DNA of 33,213 nt from a virus. The DNA is taken from the IMG/VR virus record IMGVR_UViG_3300033993_003275, positions 1-33,213 of that record. One strand, given 5' to 3'. The notes beneath the pieces were generated by a model, which was not told the DNA's origin, did not search any database, and saw only the letters and a program-made list of their open reading frames with translations. Positions within the stretch are counted from its first letter, which is position 1, and each line of letters starts with the position of its first letter. Shown here piece by piece: positions 25,414 through 31,101 of the stretch. Made by a program: the position numbers and the translations under genes.

Positions 25414-25427
25414 GGTCGTCTCTCCGG
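25409..25427 (-). repeat. Repeated ribosome-binding leader, copy A
   Basis: On the + strand this reads GTCATGGTCGTCTCTCCGG, that is CCGGAGAGACGACCATGAC on the coding strand. It spans the ATG and the Shine-Dalgarno GGAGAG. The identical 19-mer occurs at 27021-27039, and related variants precede the genes starting at 24663 and 26402. Confidence 0.8.
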
Positions 25428-25459
25428 TGGCGTCGGGCTCCATCGCCCTGACAAAAGAG

Positions 25460-25488
25460 ACTCTAACCGGGGTGCCTAGCGGCGTCAA
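25460..25488 (-). promoter_or_regulatory. Early promoter P1 (leftward)
   Basis: On the minus strand a -35 TTGACG (25483-25488) and a -10 TAGAGT (25460-25465) are separated by 17 bases. The expected start is about 40 bases before the 25413 gene. The -35 overlaps the right arm of the operator palindrome at 25481-25506. It aligns base for base with P2 over the -35 and upstream. Confidence 0.75.
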
Positions 25489-25506
25489 CGAGAATTAGCA
25501 GACGCC
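25481..25506. promoter_or_regulatory. Operator-like palindrome, copy 1
   Basis: GGCGTC and GACGCC arms are separated by 14 bases. The same arms at the same spacing occur at 27095-27120. On the minus strand one arm covers the P1 -35 box. The adjoining bases GTGACGATT (25507-25515) are also shared. A dimeric regulator could occlude or recruit polymerase here. Confidence 0.65.
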
Positions 25507-25516
25507 GTGACGATTG

Positions 25517-25541
25517 CAGAAAACCGCTAGATATCTAGGCG
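25517..25541 (-). repeat. 25-bp element, copy 1 (inverted relative to copy 2)
   Basis: Read on the minus strand it starts CGCCTAGATATCTAGCGG and continues with TTTTCTG. It matches the element at 27138-27162 at 21 of 25 positions but in the opposite orientation. It contains a perfect 12-bp palindrome CTAGATATCTAG and includes the TAG stop of the 25535 gene. It sits directly upstream of the P1 operator. Confidence 0.7.
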
Positions 25542-25894
25542 TATCCGCGCGACTTCAGCCACCGCGCGCGGTGCTCCGCGCGGGCTGCGGCTTTCGCGGC
25601 CTTGGCGGTCGCGCTGGCGACTGCGGCGGCGCGCGCCTGCTCGGCGGTCGGAGGCGGCGGGAGGGGCGCTCCGGGGCGCCATCCGGGGCGCGGCTCGGGC
25701 AGCTCGTGGCCGTGAGCGACGAGCCACCGGCGCCACCGCTGCGTCGTCCCGCGGGGGACGCGCAGAGCCTCGTCGGCGGCGGCGAGAGAGGGCGCCGCGC
25801 GGATCGCGTCGACCACGACGACCTCCCAGGCGAGCGGGCCGATGGGCAGCTCCGCGAGGCGCGAGACGAGGCCGGTGCAGGGGTGGCGCTTCAC
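25535..25894 (-). CDS. Putative HTH DNA-binding protein
   Basis: The 119-residue basic protein has an HTH-like segment DAIRAAPSLAAADEALRVPR, then GTTQRWRRWLVAHG (about residues 29-62), like the Fis/homeodomain-type motifs of phage regulators. An Ala/Arg/Lys-rich C-terminal helix (AARAEHRARWLKSRGYA) follows a Pro-rich linker. The GTG at 25894 is chosen because it forms GTGA with the upstream stop; a GTG at 25927 would also be in frame. It is a candidate for the factor that binds the paired operators, purely by neighbourhood. Confidence 0.6.
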   Translation of the reverse strand: MKRHPCTGLVSRLAELPIGPLAWEVVVVDAIRAAPSLAAADEALRVPRGTTQRWRRWLVAHGHELPEPRPGWRPGAPLPPPPTAEQARAAAVASATAKAAKAAARAEHRARWLKSRGYA

Positions 25895-26070
25895 GGCTGC
25901 CTCGGGGGCTGGATGAGCTGCGCGCACCGCGCGAGGAGCGCCTTCGACTCCTCGAGGATGGCGCGCGCCTGCGCCACTCGTTCGTCGAGGGCTTTGACGG
26001 TCACGTCGAGGCGGGCCTTGAGGTTGAGCATGGCCTGATAGCAGGCCGTCGCGTGGTCATCGGGGGTCAT
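25891..26070 (-). CDS. Small helical protein, early region
   Basis: The 59-residue protein is a single long helix or helical hairpin (AMLNLKARLDVTVKALDERV, then AQARAILEESKALLARCAQL) and may form a coiled coil. The ATG at 26070 follows GGAGACACAGAC, a variant of the local leader. It is translationally coupled to the HTH-like gene. I recognise no family. Confidence 0.55.
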   Translation of the reverse strand: MTPDDHATACYQAMLNLKARLDVTVKALDERVAQARAILEESKALLARCAQLIQPPRQP

Positions 26071-26100
26071 GTCTGTGTCTCCTCCGCGGCGCGTCGTGCG

Positions 26101-26136
26101 CCGTCCGCGAGGCTCCCGCAGGAGCGCCGCGGACGG
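26101..26136 (-). other. Strong stem-loop between early genes
   Basis: CCGTCCGCG (26101-26109) pairs with CGCGGACGG (26128-26136). After a 2x2 internal loop, GCTCC pairs with GGAGC around a four-base loop. On the transcribed strand that loop is UGCG, a UNCG-type tetraloop. It lies between the genes ending at 26157 and starting at 26070, with no U-run after it. Confidence 0.7.
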
Positions 26137-26156
26137 GGCGCGAGGCCCCTGAGCGG

Positions 26157-26402
26157 TCAGGCCGAGAGGTGCTCCTCCGCGGCGCGGAGGATCGCGTCGC
26201 GGTAGAGGCGCATCGCGCGGAGCGCGACCGCCTCCGTGCACCCGTAGTCGTGAATGATGGTCGGCAGTTCCCACTCGCAGGAGCGGACCCCCGAGTGGTT
26301 CTCAACGTCATTCACGACCTTGCGGGCGAGGTCGGCGGGCGAGTCCGCGGTGGCGATGTCGGCAGCGGCCATGGAGCGGGCGATGGTCTTGGCGGTGGTC
26401 AT
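26157..26402 (-). CDS. Small hypothetical protein, early region
   Basis: This 81-residue, mainly helical protein contains SPADLARKVVNDVENHSGVR, CEWELPTIIHDYGCTEAVAL and RAMRLYRDAILRAAEEHLSA. I know no function. The start at 26402 is set by the leader AGGAGAGACCGACC. It lies between two stem-loop regions in the P2 unit. Its gene order with the 179-residue protein suggests joint early expression. Confidence 0.6.
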   Translation of the reverse strand: MTTAKTIARSMAAADIATADSPADLARKVVNDVENHSGVRSCEWELPTIIHDYGCTEAVALRAMRLYRDAILRAAEEHLSA

Positions 26403-26425
26403 GGTCGGTCTCTCCTGTGGGTGAT

Positions 26426-26473
26426 CTGACGGCCTCGTCAGGCGCCGCGTCACGGCGCGACCCCTTGCGGGGT
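26426..26473 (-). other. Three tandem stem-loops between early genes
   Basis: Three hairpins follow each other with at most one base between them: CTGACG/CGTCAG (26426-26441), GCGCCG/CGGCGC (26442-26458) and ACCCC/GGGGT (26460-26473). They fill the gap between the stop at 26486 and the start at 26402. On the transcribed minus strand no U-run follows. The repeated use suggests RNA-level control. Confidence 0.7.
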
Positions 26474-26485
26474 TTCGGCCTCGGG

Positions 26486-27025
26486 TCACCAGCTGAAGCT
26501 GTCGAAGGCCCGGTTTACCGCCGCGCGCACCTCGGCGCTGATGGACTCGCCGCTGCGGCGGGTGCCGCCGCTCCATGAGGTCGTCACCTCGCGCACCTCG
26601 GCGCCGTCGAACTCGGCCCGCAGGCGCTTGACGATGTGCTGCGCGCATCGCTCAACGGTCTCGTCGTCGCAGAGGCCCTGCGAGTCGATGCTGTCGCGGG
26701 AGGTGCTGACGTAGATGTCGGCGCCCGCGTACTCCGGCGCGTAGATCTCCCACAGCTTCGACCAGTCGGGCTCGACGCCGAGGAGCTCAGCGTGCTCCGA
26801 GATGAGGTCGCTGTCGCCGGGGAGCCAGTCGGCGGGCGACCACTCCTCGTCGGAGCCGAGCTGCTCCATCGCGGCCTCGCGGCACTCGACAGCGAGGCAG
26901 CGGAGGTAGATCTCCGCGAACTGCTCCGCAGTCGTGTCGGCGTAGCAGGCCGCGTGCGCGGCCTCGCGGGCGTCGGTGTCGAGCAGGTGGGCGATGGAGT
27001 CGAGGTGGGTCTGCGTGATGGTCAT
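26486..27025 (-). CDS. Acidic early protein of unknown function
   Basis: This 179-residue protein is strongly acidic in its first two thirds (GSDEEWSPADWLPGDSDLIS, VEPDWSKLWEIYAPEYAGAD). It then has a more mixed C-terminal part (VKRLRAEFDGAEVREVTTSW) ending NRAFDSFSW. I recognise no family. As the first gene after promoter P2 it is probably expressed early. A DNA-mimic or inhibitor role is possible from the charge alone. The start is set by the leader GGAGAGACGACC directly before the ATG. Confidence 0.65.
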   Translation of the reverse strand: MTITQTHLDSIAHLLDTDAREAAHAACYADTTAEQFAEIYLRCLAVECREAAMEQLGSDEEWSPADWLPGDSDLISEHAELLGVEPDWSKLWEIYAPEYAGADIYVSTSRDSIDSQGLCDDETVERCAQHIVKRLRAEFDGAEVREVTTSWSGGTRRSGESISAEVRAAVNRAFDSFSW

Positions 27026-27039
27026 GGTCGTCTCTCCGG
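27021..27039 (-). repeat. Repeated ribosome-binding leader, copy B
   Basis: This is identical over 19 bases to 25409-25427 (GTCATGGTCGTCTCTCCGG on the + strand). It spans the start codon of the 27025 gene and its Shine-Dalgarno GGAGAG. Confidence 0.8.
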
Positions 27040-27073
27040 TTCGTCGCGAGGTCCGTCCCCGTCGACGAAGGGA

Positions 27074-27102
27074 AAGCTAAACCGAGACCCGCGCGGCGTC
27101 AA
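27074..27102 (-). promoter_or_regulatory. Early promoter P2 (leftward)
   Basis: On the minus strand TTGACG (27097-27102) is followed after 17 bases by TAGCTT (27074-27079), a weaker -10 than that of P1. It would drive the four genes from 27025 to 25535. The -35 overlaps the operator palindrome exactly as in P1. Confidence 0.68.
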
Positions 27103-27120
27103 CGAATAATCGTCGACGCC
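27095..27120. promoter_or_regulatory. Operator-like palindrome, copy 2
   Basis: GGCGTC-N14-GACGCC has the same arms and spacing as at 25481-25506, again followed by GTGACGATT (27121-27129). The spacers differ at several positions while the arms are identical, which suggests selection on the arms. Confidence 0.65.
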
Positions 27121-27137
27121 GTGACGATTCTTCGAAA

Positions 27138-27162
27138 CGCCTAGAATTCCAGCGGTTTTCAG
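27138..27162 (+). repeat. 25-bp element, copy 2 (inverted relative to copy 1)
   Basis: On the + strand it starts CGCCTAGAATTCCAGCGG and continues TTTTCAG. It matches copy 1 at 21 of 25 positions but lies the other way round relative to the promoter. Its end includes the TGA stop of the cysH-like gene (27159-27161). The copies lie 1.6 kb apart and bracket the P2 gene set. Confidence 0.7.
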
Positions 27163-28064
27163 GCGTGCATTCGCGCGTCGGGCATCCACGACAGCAGCGT
27201 GCGGTAGAGCGACGGGTAGTACCGTCGCAGCCACGCGACCTGCCCGTCCTGCGTGTGCCCTGCAGGCAGCCACCAGGCGACGCGGATGCGCGAGGGATCG
27301 TCGCGGTGCATGAGCCCGACGCAGCGGTAGACCGGCAGCAGCTCGACGTCGTAGCGCGCGGCATAGCCGTAGACATCGATGCCGCGGAACTCCGCGACGG
27401 GGTAGCAGCGCCAGTGGCCGCTTCCCTTGTGCCAGCGCGTGAGCCCGCTGTTCGGGCCTTCCTCGCCCGCTTCGCGACGACGCCACGCCTCGCGAATCGC
27501 CCATCCCGCAACGCGATCGCGATTCTTCGACTCCTCGCGCCGCAGGCCGAGGAACGCGAGCGGACGCGTGGCGTTGTCGCGCTCCATCAGCGGGTAGAAC
27601 GTCTGCTCCGACAGCCCCGCGGCGCGCGTGTGCGCGTCGTCGTGGCACATGATCTCGCCGCGCGCAGCGGCGTCAGCGATGAACTGTCGCGCGCTGATGG
27701 TCGGCACGATGAGGTGTTGCGCGATGCCGAGCCGAGCCGCGCGAGCGGCGGCGTACTCGTGCTCGCCGGGGTAGTCGAGATCGTCCTGCTGAGTGACCGC
27801 GACGACGTGGCGACAGCCTGCGAGCTCAGCGATGAGGTGCAACATCACCGTCGAGTCCTTCCCGCTGGATGCGCTCGCGCCAGGCGGTGCGGTGCGGCCG
27901 GGCACGGGATGGCGCGCGACCCACTCGCAGGCCTCGATCACCGCGACGCGGGCGCGCTCGACCTTGCGCGCGAAGGCCTGCGTCCGTGCGTGCTCGCGAG
28001 CGGCGCGCATCCACGCGTCCCACACCTCGCGGTCGTCGTCGGTCAGGATCGGCTCGGGCTGCAT
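27159..28064 (-). CDS. cysH: CysH-like PP-loop (PAPS reductase family) enzyme
   Basis: The 301-residue protein has the PP-loop SASSGKDST (residues 64-72), which binds ATP pyrophosphate. It then has HVVAVTQQDDLDYPGEHEYA and FLGLRREESKNRDR, the family's second conserved box. A C-terminal region follows with HWRCYPVAEFRGIDVYGYAA and PVYRCVGLMHRDD. PAPS-reductase-family enzymes include sulfonucleotide reductases, DndC of DNA phosphorothioation, and the ancillary CysH-like protein of type IV-B CRISPR loci. The classical ECGLH ending is not present, so plain sulfate reduction is doubtful. ATG is preceded by GGAGG and overlaps the GNAT gene by 22 bases. It is the last gene of the csf operon. Substrate unknown. 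Confidence 0.82.
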   Translation of the reverse strand: MQPEPILTDDDREVWDAWMRAAREHARTQAFARKVERARVAVIEACEWVARHPVPGRTAPPGASASSGKDSTVMLHLIAELAGCRHVVAVTQQDDLDYPGEHEYAAARAARLGIAQHLIVPTISARQFIADAAARGEIMCHDDAHTRAAGLSEQTFYPLMERDNATRPLAFLGLRREESKNRDRVAGWAIREAWRRREAGEEGPNSGLTRWHKGSGHWRCYPVAEFRGIDVYGYAARYDVELLPVYRCVGLMHRDDPSRIRVAWWLPAGHTQDGQVAWLRRYYPSLYRTLLSWMPDARMHA

Positions 28065-28423
28065 GGCTCTCGCCTCCAGTAGTAACCTTTTGGGCCGCGA
28101 CGCCACGGCGCGAATCCAGCGCGCCGATACGCCGCAGCGCTGGCGGTGTTTACGTCGGAGATGAACGCCACGCACACGCGGTCGCGATATGGCTCCCACG
28201 CGTCGCGCAGAAGGCCGAGACCTCGGTACGCAGGCGCGACCCACACGGGGGAAAGTCGCCATCCGAGCTTGCTCGCGTGCGGCGTGACGAAGCCTGCGAC
28301 GGTGCCGTCGCACACCAGCGGTACACGCAACGCGTCGGGCTTCACGAAGCCCTTGATCGCGGGATGACGGTTCGCCTCGCGCAGCATCTCTGGCGGGATC
28401 ACCAGCGGTTCTTGCGCAGCCAT
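28043..28423 (-). CDS. GNAT-family acetyltransferase-like protein
   Basis: This 126-residue protein has the acetyl-CoA loop VWVAPAYRGLGL (residues 60-71, with the RGLG turn) and the later helix NTASAAAYRRAGF (92-104), both classical GNAT features. Before them lie substrate-side strands (LRVPLVCDGTVAGFVTPHAS). The gene overlaps the methyltransferase by 25 bases upstream and cysH by 22 downstream, with GGAGG ahead of its ATG. In phages some GNAT-like enzymes modify DNA bases (for example Mom) while others acylate small molecules or proteins. Which applies here cannot be read from the sequence. Confidence 0.78.
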   Translation of the reverse strand: MAAQEPLVIPPEMLREANRHPAIKGFVKPDALRVPLVCDGTVAGFVTPHASKLGWRLSPVWVAPAYRGLGLLRDAWEPYRDRVCVAFISDVNTASAAAYRRAGFAPWRRGPKGYYWRREPCSPSRS

Positions 28424-29016
28424 TTGACTGTGACCTCCGCGCGCTTGGGATTGAGCTCGACACCGCGGAAGATCATCCCCGCCGCGACCGCGGCGCGAGC
28501 GGTGAAGCCCTTACCGCAGCACGGGTCGAGCACGACACGGCGGAAGTCACCGACCTCGGCGACGCAGGCGCGCGGGAGTTCGCGCGCGTTGAGCGAGCTC
28601 GGGTCGAAGTCCGCGCGCAGCGGTGCGCCCGCGTAGAGCAGCGCGTTAGGCAGGAGCCTCGCGCCGCTGCGGTACTGCACCGTCCAGCGGCGCGAGACGA
28701 CGATGCCGACGCGCTCGAGCGCCGCCGCAAACTCGTCCGCCCACTGAAGACCCATCTCGACGAAGACCGGCGCGCCCGGCTTCGTGGCATCGGCGACGGC
28801 CCGCGTCCACGCGGCGACGAACGCGTCCCACGACGGGCGCGTCGCGTCGCCAGCGTGGGTGCGCCAGTAGCGCAGATTGCCCTCGCCCCACGGGGGGTCG
28901 GAATAGACGACGTCCGCGAGGTCGCCTGCCATGCACTGCGCGACCGCGCCGAGCATCACGTCACCGACCACCACGCGGTGTGGCTCCACGTCGTGCGTCA
29001 CCCCGCCAGCAGACAT
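28399..29016 (-). CDS. DNA amino-methyltransferase, beta class (N6-adenine or N4-cytosine)
   Basis: The 205-residue enzyme has the catalytic motif IV, VVYSDPPWGEGNLRYW, with DPPW at residues 40-43. The AdoMet-binding motif I comes late, VVLDPCCGKGFTARAA (D164) plus GVELNP (185-190). Catalytic-first order marks the beta class of N6A/N4C methyltransferases. It is small and lacks a clear large target-recognition domain. ATG 29016 is chosen because GGGAGGAACT precedes it, not the longer frame upstream, which is a shadow of csf3. It overlaps csf3 by 19 bases. It may protect phage DNA or make a substrate for further modification. Confidence 0.85.
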   Translation of the reverse strand: MSAGGVTHDVEPHRVVVGDVMLGAVAQCMAGDLADVVYSDPPWGEGNLRYWRTHAGDATRPSWDAFVAAWTRAVADATKPGAPVFVEMGLQWADEFAAALERVGIVVSRRWTVQYRSGARLLPNALLYAGAPLRADFDPSSLNARELPRACVAEVGDFRRVVLDPCCGKGFTARAAVAAGMIFRGVELNPKRAEVTVKWLRKNRW

Positions 29017-29678
29017 AGTTCCTCCCGGTCGCGCTCGAAGTAGGGGTAGGTCACGCAGCCGTAACCCTCGTGCGCCTGCGCGGCCTCGGCGTCCATCGCG
29101 TCGTGCGGGAGGTTGCGCGTCGGGCGACCGTCGCGGATCACGGGGAAGCCCTCGCCCCACGACGCGCAGGGCTCGACCGTCCACCGGCCGATGCGCCCGA
29201 GGCCGACGCCGCGGCGCTTGCCGAGGTGCGTGACCCACGCGAGGCGCGCGCGCACCTCGTCAGCGTCACCGACCGCGTACCAGGTGATCACGTCACCCTT
29301 GAGATGCGCGGTCTCAAGGGGGATGCGGAAGCTCTTGCACGGGCCTCCCTGCAGCGACAGCGTGCCGAGGCGCTGCTTGCCTTCGGCGGCGCCGACCATC
29401 TGCGCCTCGTTGAGCGGGAAGCGGCGGTTGACGTAGCGCCCGCGCTCCCACTGCTCGACCTCGGCGAGCGCGAACGACGCGAGGTAGTAGCGCCCGCAGG
29501 AGCTCCGCGCGAGCACGCCGTCGAGGCTCACCGGCGGCACCGGCAGGCGCGGGTCCGCGGGCTCGCGGGCCTCGACGTAGACGGCCTGCACGAAGGCCAG
29601 CAGACCGTCGAGCGCAGGCGGGCGCAGAGGGTTGGCGATCGCCGTCTCCAGCGTCGCGGTGACGCGCAGCGGGATCAC
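28998..29678 (-). CDS. csf3: Csf3, Cas5-like subunit of a type IV CRISPR complex
   Basis: The 226-residue protein has VPPVSLDGVLARSS (residues 47-60), a form of the csf3 N-terminal box, and QGGPCKSFRIPLETAHLKGD. It also has a glycine-rich loop HLGKRRGVGLGRIGRWTVEP (about 151-170) of RAMP folds. In type IV complexes Csf3 binds the 5' handle of the guide next to Csf1. GTG overlaps the csf2 stop (GTGA) without its own ribosome-binding site, so it is translationally coupled. Charged and Cys-containing C-terminal residues follow. Confidence 0.8.
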   Translation of the reverse strand: MIPLRVTATLETAIANPLRPPALDGLLAFVQAVYVEAREPADPRLPVPPVSLDGVLARSSCGRYYLASFALAEVEQWERGRYVNRRFPLNEAQMVGAAEGKQRLGTLSLQGGPCKSFRIPLETAHLKGDVITWYAVGDADEVRARLAWVTHLGKRRGVGLGRIGRWTVEPCASWGEGFPVIRDGRPTRNLPHDAMDAEAAQAHEGYGCVTYPYFERDREELCLLAG

Positions 29679-30721
29679 GCGTTGACCGTCCGCAGGTACT
29701 CGGTGATCTTCGCCGCGCGCTCGGTGAGGTGGCCGACGAAGGCGTCGCCGACCTTGCCACCGGCGGGCGCGAGCGCGCTCTCCGCGGAGTCGCCGACGCG
29801 AGCGAGACCGATGCTCTGCGGCTCCGACAGCGACAGGCCCTTGCGCACGGTGCGGCGCGCGTCGACCACGCGGAGCTTGCCGTGCCCGACGCTGTGTCCG
29901 CCGCCCACGACCATGTGCTGCGCGAGGTAGCAGAGGCTCGCGTAGAACGCGTCCATCACGAGCGGCTCGAAGAGGTCGACCTCGACGCGCCAGAAGAACA
30001 GCGAGCCCTGCACGAGCCGCTCGAAACGGCGCGGCATCATCGTGCTCTTCGCGGCGTCCTTCGCGCCCGCGTCGCCCTCACGGGACGCGCGCTCCGACGC
30101 CTCGAGGCGCCGCTCGATCTTGTCGCTGTCGCCGCTCTCGAGGAGTCGGCGAAGGTCGGGGCGCAGCGACGGGTCCATGCGGACGCGCTGCACTTCCTCG
30201 ACGCTCTCGCGGTAGGTCGCCTCGTGGGCGCGCCCGTGCGCCGCAACGAGCTCGACCGCCCAGGGCGGCAGGAAGCGGGCGCTCTCTGCGCACACCAGCG
30301 TCGCGTCGTCCACCGACAGCGTGCCGGGGATCGTGCGGTTCTCCGCGCAGCCGCCGAGGAACGCGAGCTGCGGGACCATCTCGACCATGCGGCGGTATTC
30401 GCCCATCCGCACCGAGCCCGCGTCTCCGCTGCCGGTGACCATGCCGCCCGCGAACAGCAGGCGCAGCGCGGCTTCGGAGAGCTGCGGGCCCTGCTCGCCG
30501 TTGATCGCGTGCACGAGGATCCACGCCGACGCGGCGCGCAGCCCGTGGCGCATGGCGTCGCCCGAGAGCATGGGCACGCGAGCGATCGATCCGTCGAGCT
30601 GACGCACGTTGCGGGTCGCGATGATCGCGCTGTTGCCGAAGCTCTCCGAGAGGTGCTTGATGGGCTGCTCGGCCTCGAGGACGAGTTCGATGATGTGCTT
30701 CTCGATGATGCGTGCGCTCAC
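29675..30721 (-). CDS. csf2: Csf2, Cas7-like backbone subunit
   Basis: The 348-residue protein matches the type IV Cas7 pattern: IELVLEAEQPIKHLSESFGN, IIATRNVRQLDGSIARVPML, then SGDAMRHGLRAASAWILVH, the conserved SGD...R segment of Csf2. A charged helical insertion (about residues 165-225, RRLLESGDSDKIERRLEASE) is probably the thumb or lid. The C-terminal Gly-rich loop is VVGGGHSVGHGKLRVVDAR. Cas7 subunits polymerise along the guide RNA. GTG start has AGGAG eight bases upstream and overlaps cas11 by four bases. Confidence 0.85.
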   Translation of the reverse strand: MSARIIEKHIIELVLEAEQPIKHLSESFGNSAIIATRNVRQLDGSIARVPMLSGDAMRHGLRAASAWILVHAINGEQGPQLSEAALRLLFAGGMVTGSGDAGSVRMGEYRRMVEMVPQLAFLGGCAENRTIPGTLSVDDATLVCAESARFLPPWAVELVAAHGRAHEATYRESVEEVQRVRMDPSLRPDLRRLLESGDSDKIERRLEASERASREGDAGAKDAAKSTMMPRRFERLVQGSLFFWRVEVDLFEPLVMDAFYASLCYLAQHMVVGGGHSVGHGKLRVVDARRTVRKGLSLSEPQSIGLARVGDSAESALAPAGGKVGDAFVGHLTERAAKITEYLRTVNA

Positions 30722-31101
30722 TGTGATTTCTCCTGTTCCGCAAGGCGTTCTGCGCGGCGCTCTTCGGCGAGGCGCCGCGCCTTCGCGATCATGTACGCGT
30801 ACTCACGCTCGACGAGGGCGAGCCACCGCGCGGCGCCGAACCGCCGGGCCTCCTCCGTCAGTGCCTCCATCGCCCCAGAGAGAGAGCTGGATGGTGCTGA
30901 CAGGCGCAGGTCGCGCGACAGCTTCGTCACCCACTCCTCCGGGCCCGCGCTCGTCCGCGTCGCTGCGCGGAGCCGGCTCTCGATCTGATCCCAGTGCGAC
31001 AGCGGGTTCGCTCCGGTCGCGAGGAACGACCGGCGCAGCTCCATCACCACGTCCACCGTCAGATCCGTCAGGTGTTCCTTCTGTGCTTCGTTTGGCTCCA
31101 T
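30718..31101 (-). CDS. cas11: Cas11-like small subunit
   Basis: The 127-residue all-helical protein (KEHLTDLTVDVVMELRRSFL, EEWVTKLSRDLRLSA, REYAYMIAKARRLAEERRAE) fits a Cas11 small subunit, which lines the belly of type I, III and IV-B effectors. It has the expected size and position between csf1 and csf2. AAGGGACGCG precedes its ATG. Third-codon positions are strongly GC in this frame and not in the overlapping csf1 frame, so this frame is the main coding one over 30803-31101. Assignment depends on position and fold pattern since Cas11 sequences are very divergent. Confidence 0.68.
   Translation of the reverse strand: MEPNEAQKEHLTDLTVDVVMELRRSFLATGANPLSHWDQIESRLRAATRTSAGPEEWVTKLSRDLRLSAPSSSLSGAMEALTEEARRFGAARWLALVEREYAYMIAKARRLAEERRAERLAEQEKSQ

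Noticed and set aside
24313-25479. Plus-strand frame of 388 codons across the lysis/early boundary
   Set aside because: It runs opposite the CxxCxGxG protein and crosses the 24689 hairpin; composition is that of antisense of a GC-rich gene.
25517-27162. 25-bp elements as CRISPR repeats
   Set aside because: Only two copies, inverted and 1.6 kb apart, with genes between and no spacer periodicity.
28065-28463. Longer start for the CysH-like protein at 28463
   Set aside because: The added codons overlap the GNAT gene in another frame and look like shadow sequence; ATG 28064 has GGAGG upstream.
28399-29238. Longer methyltransferase start at 29238
   Set aside because: The extra N-terminal 74 codons are Arg/Pro-rich antisense-like readings of csf3; ATG 29016 has GGGAGGAACT directly upstream.
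29729-30988. Plus-strand frame opposite csf2 and cas11
   Set aside because: Shadow frame. Csf2 has conserved boxes on the minus strand with overlaps and ribosome-binding sites.
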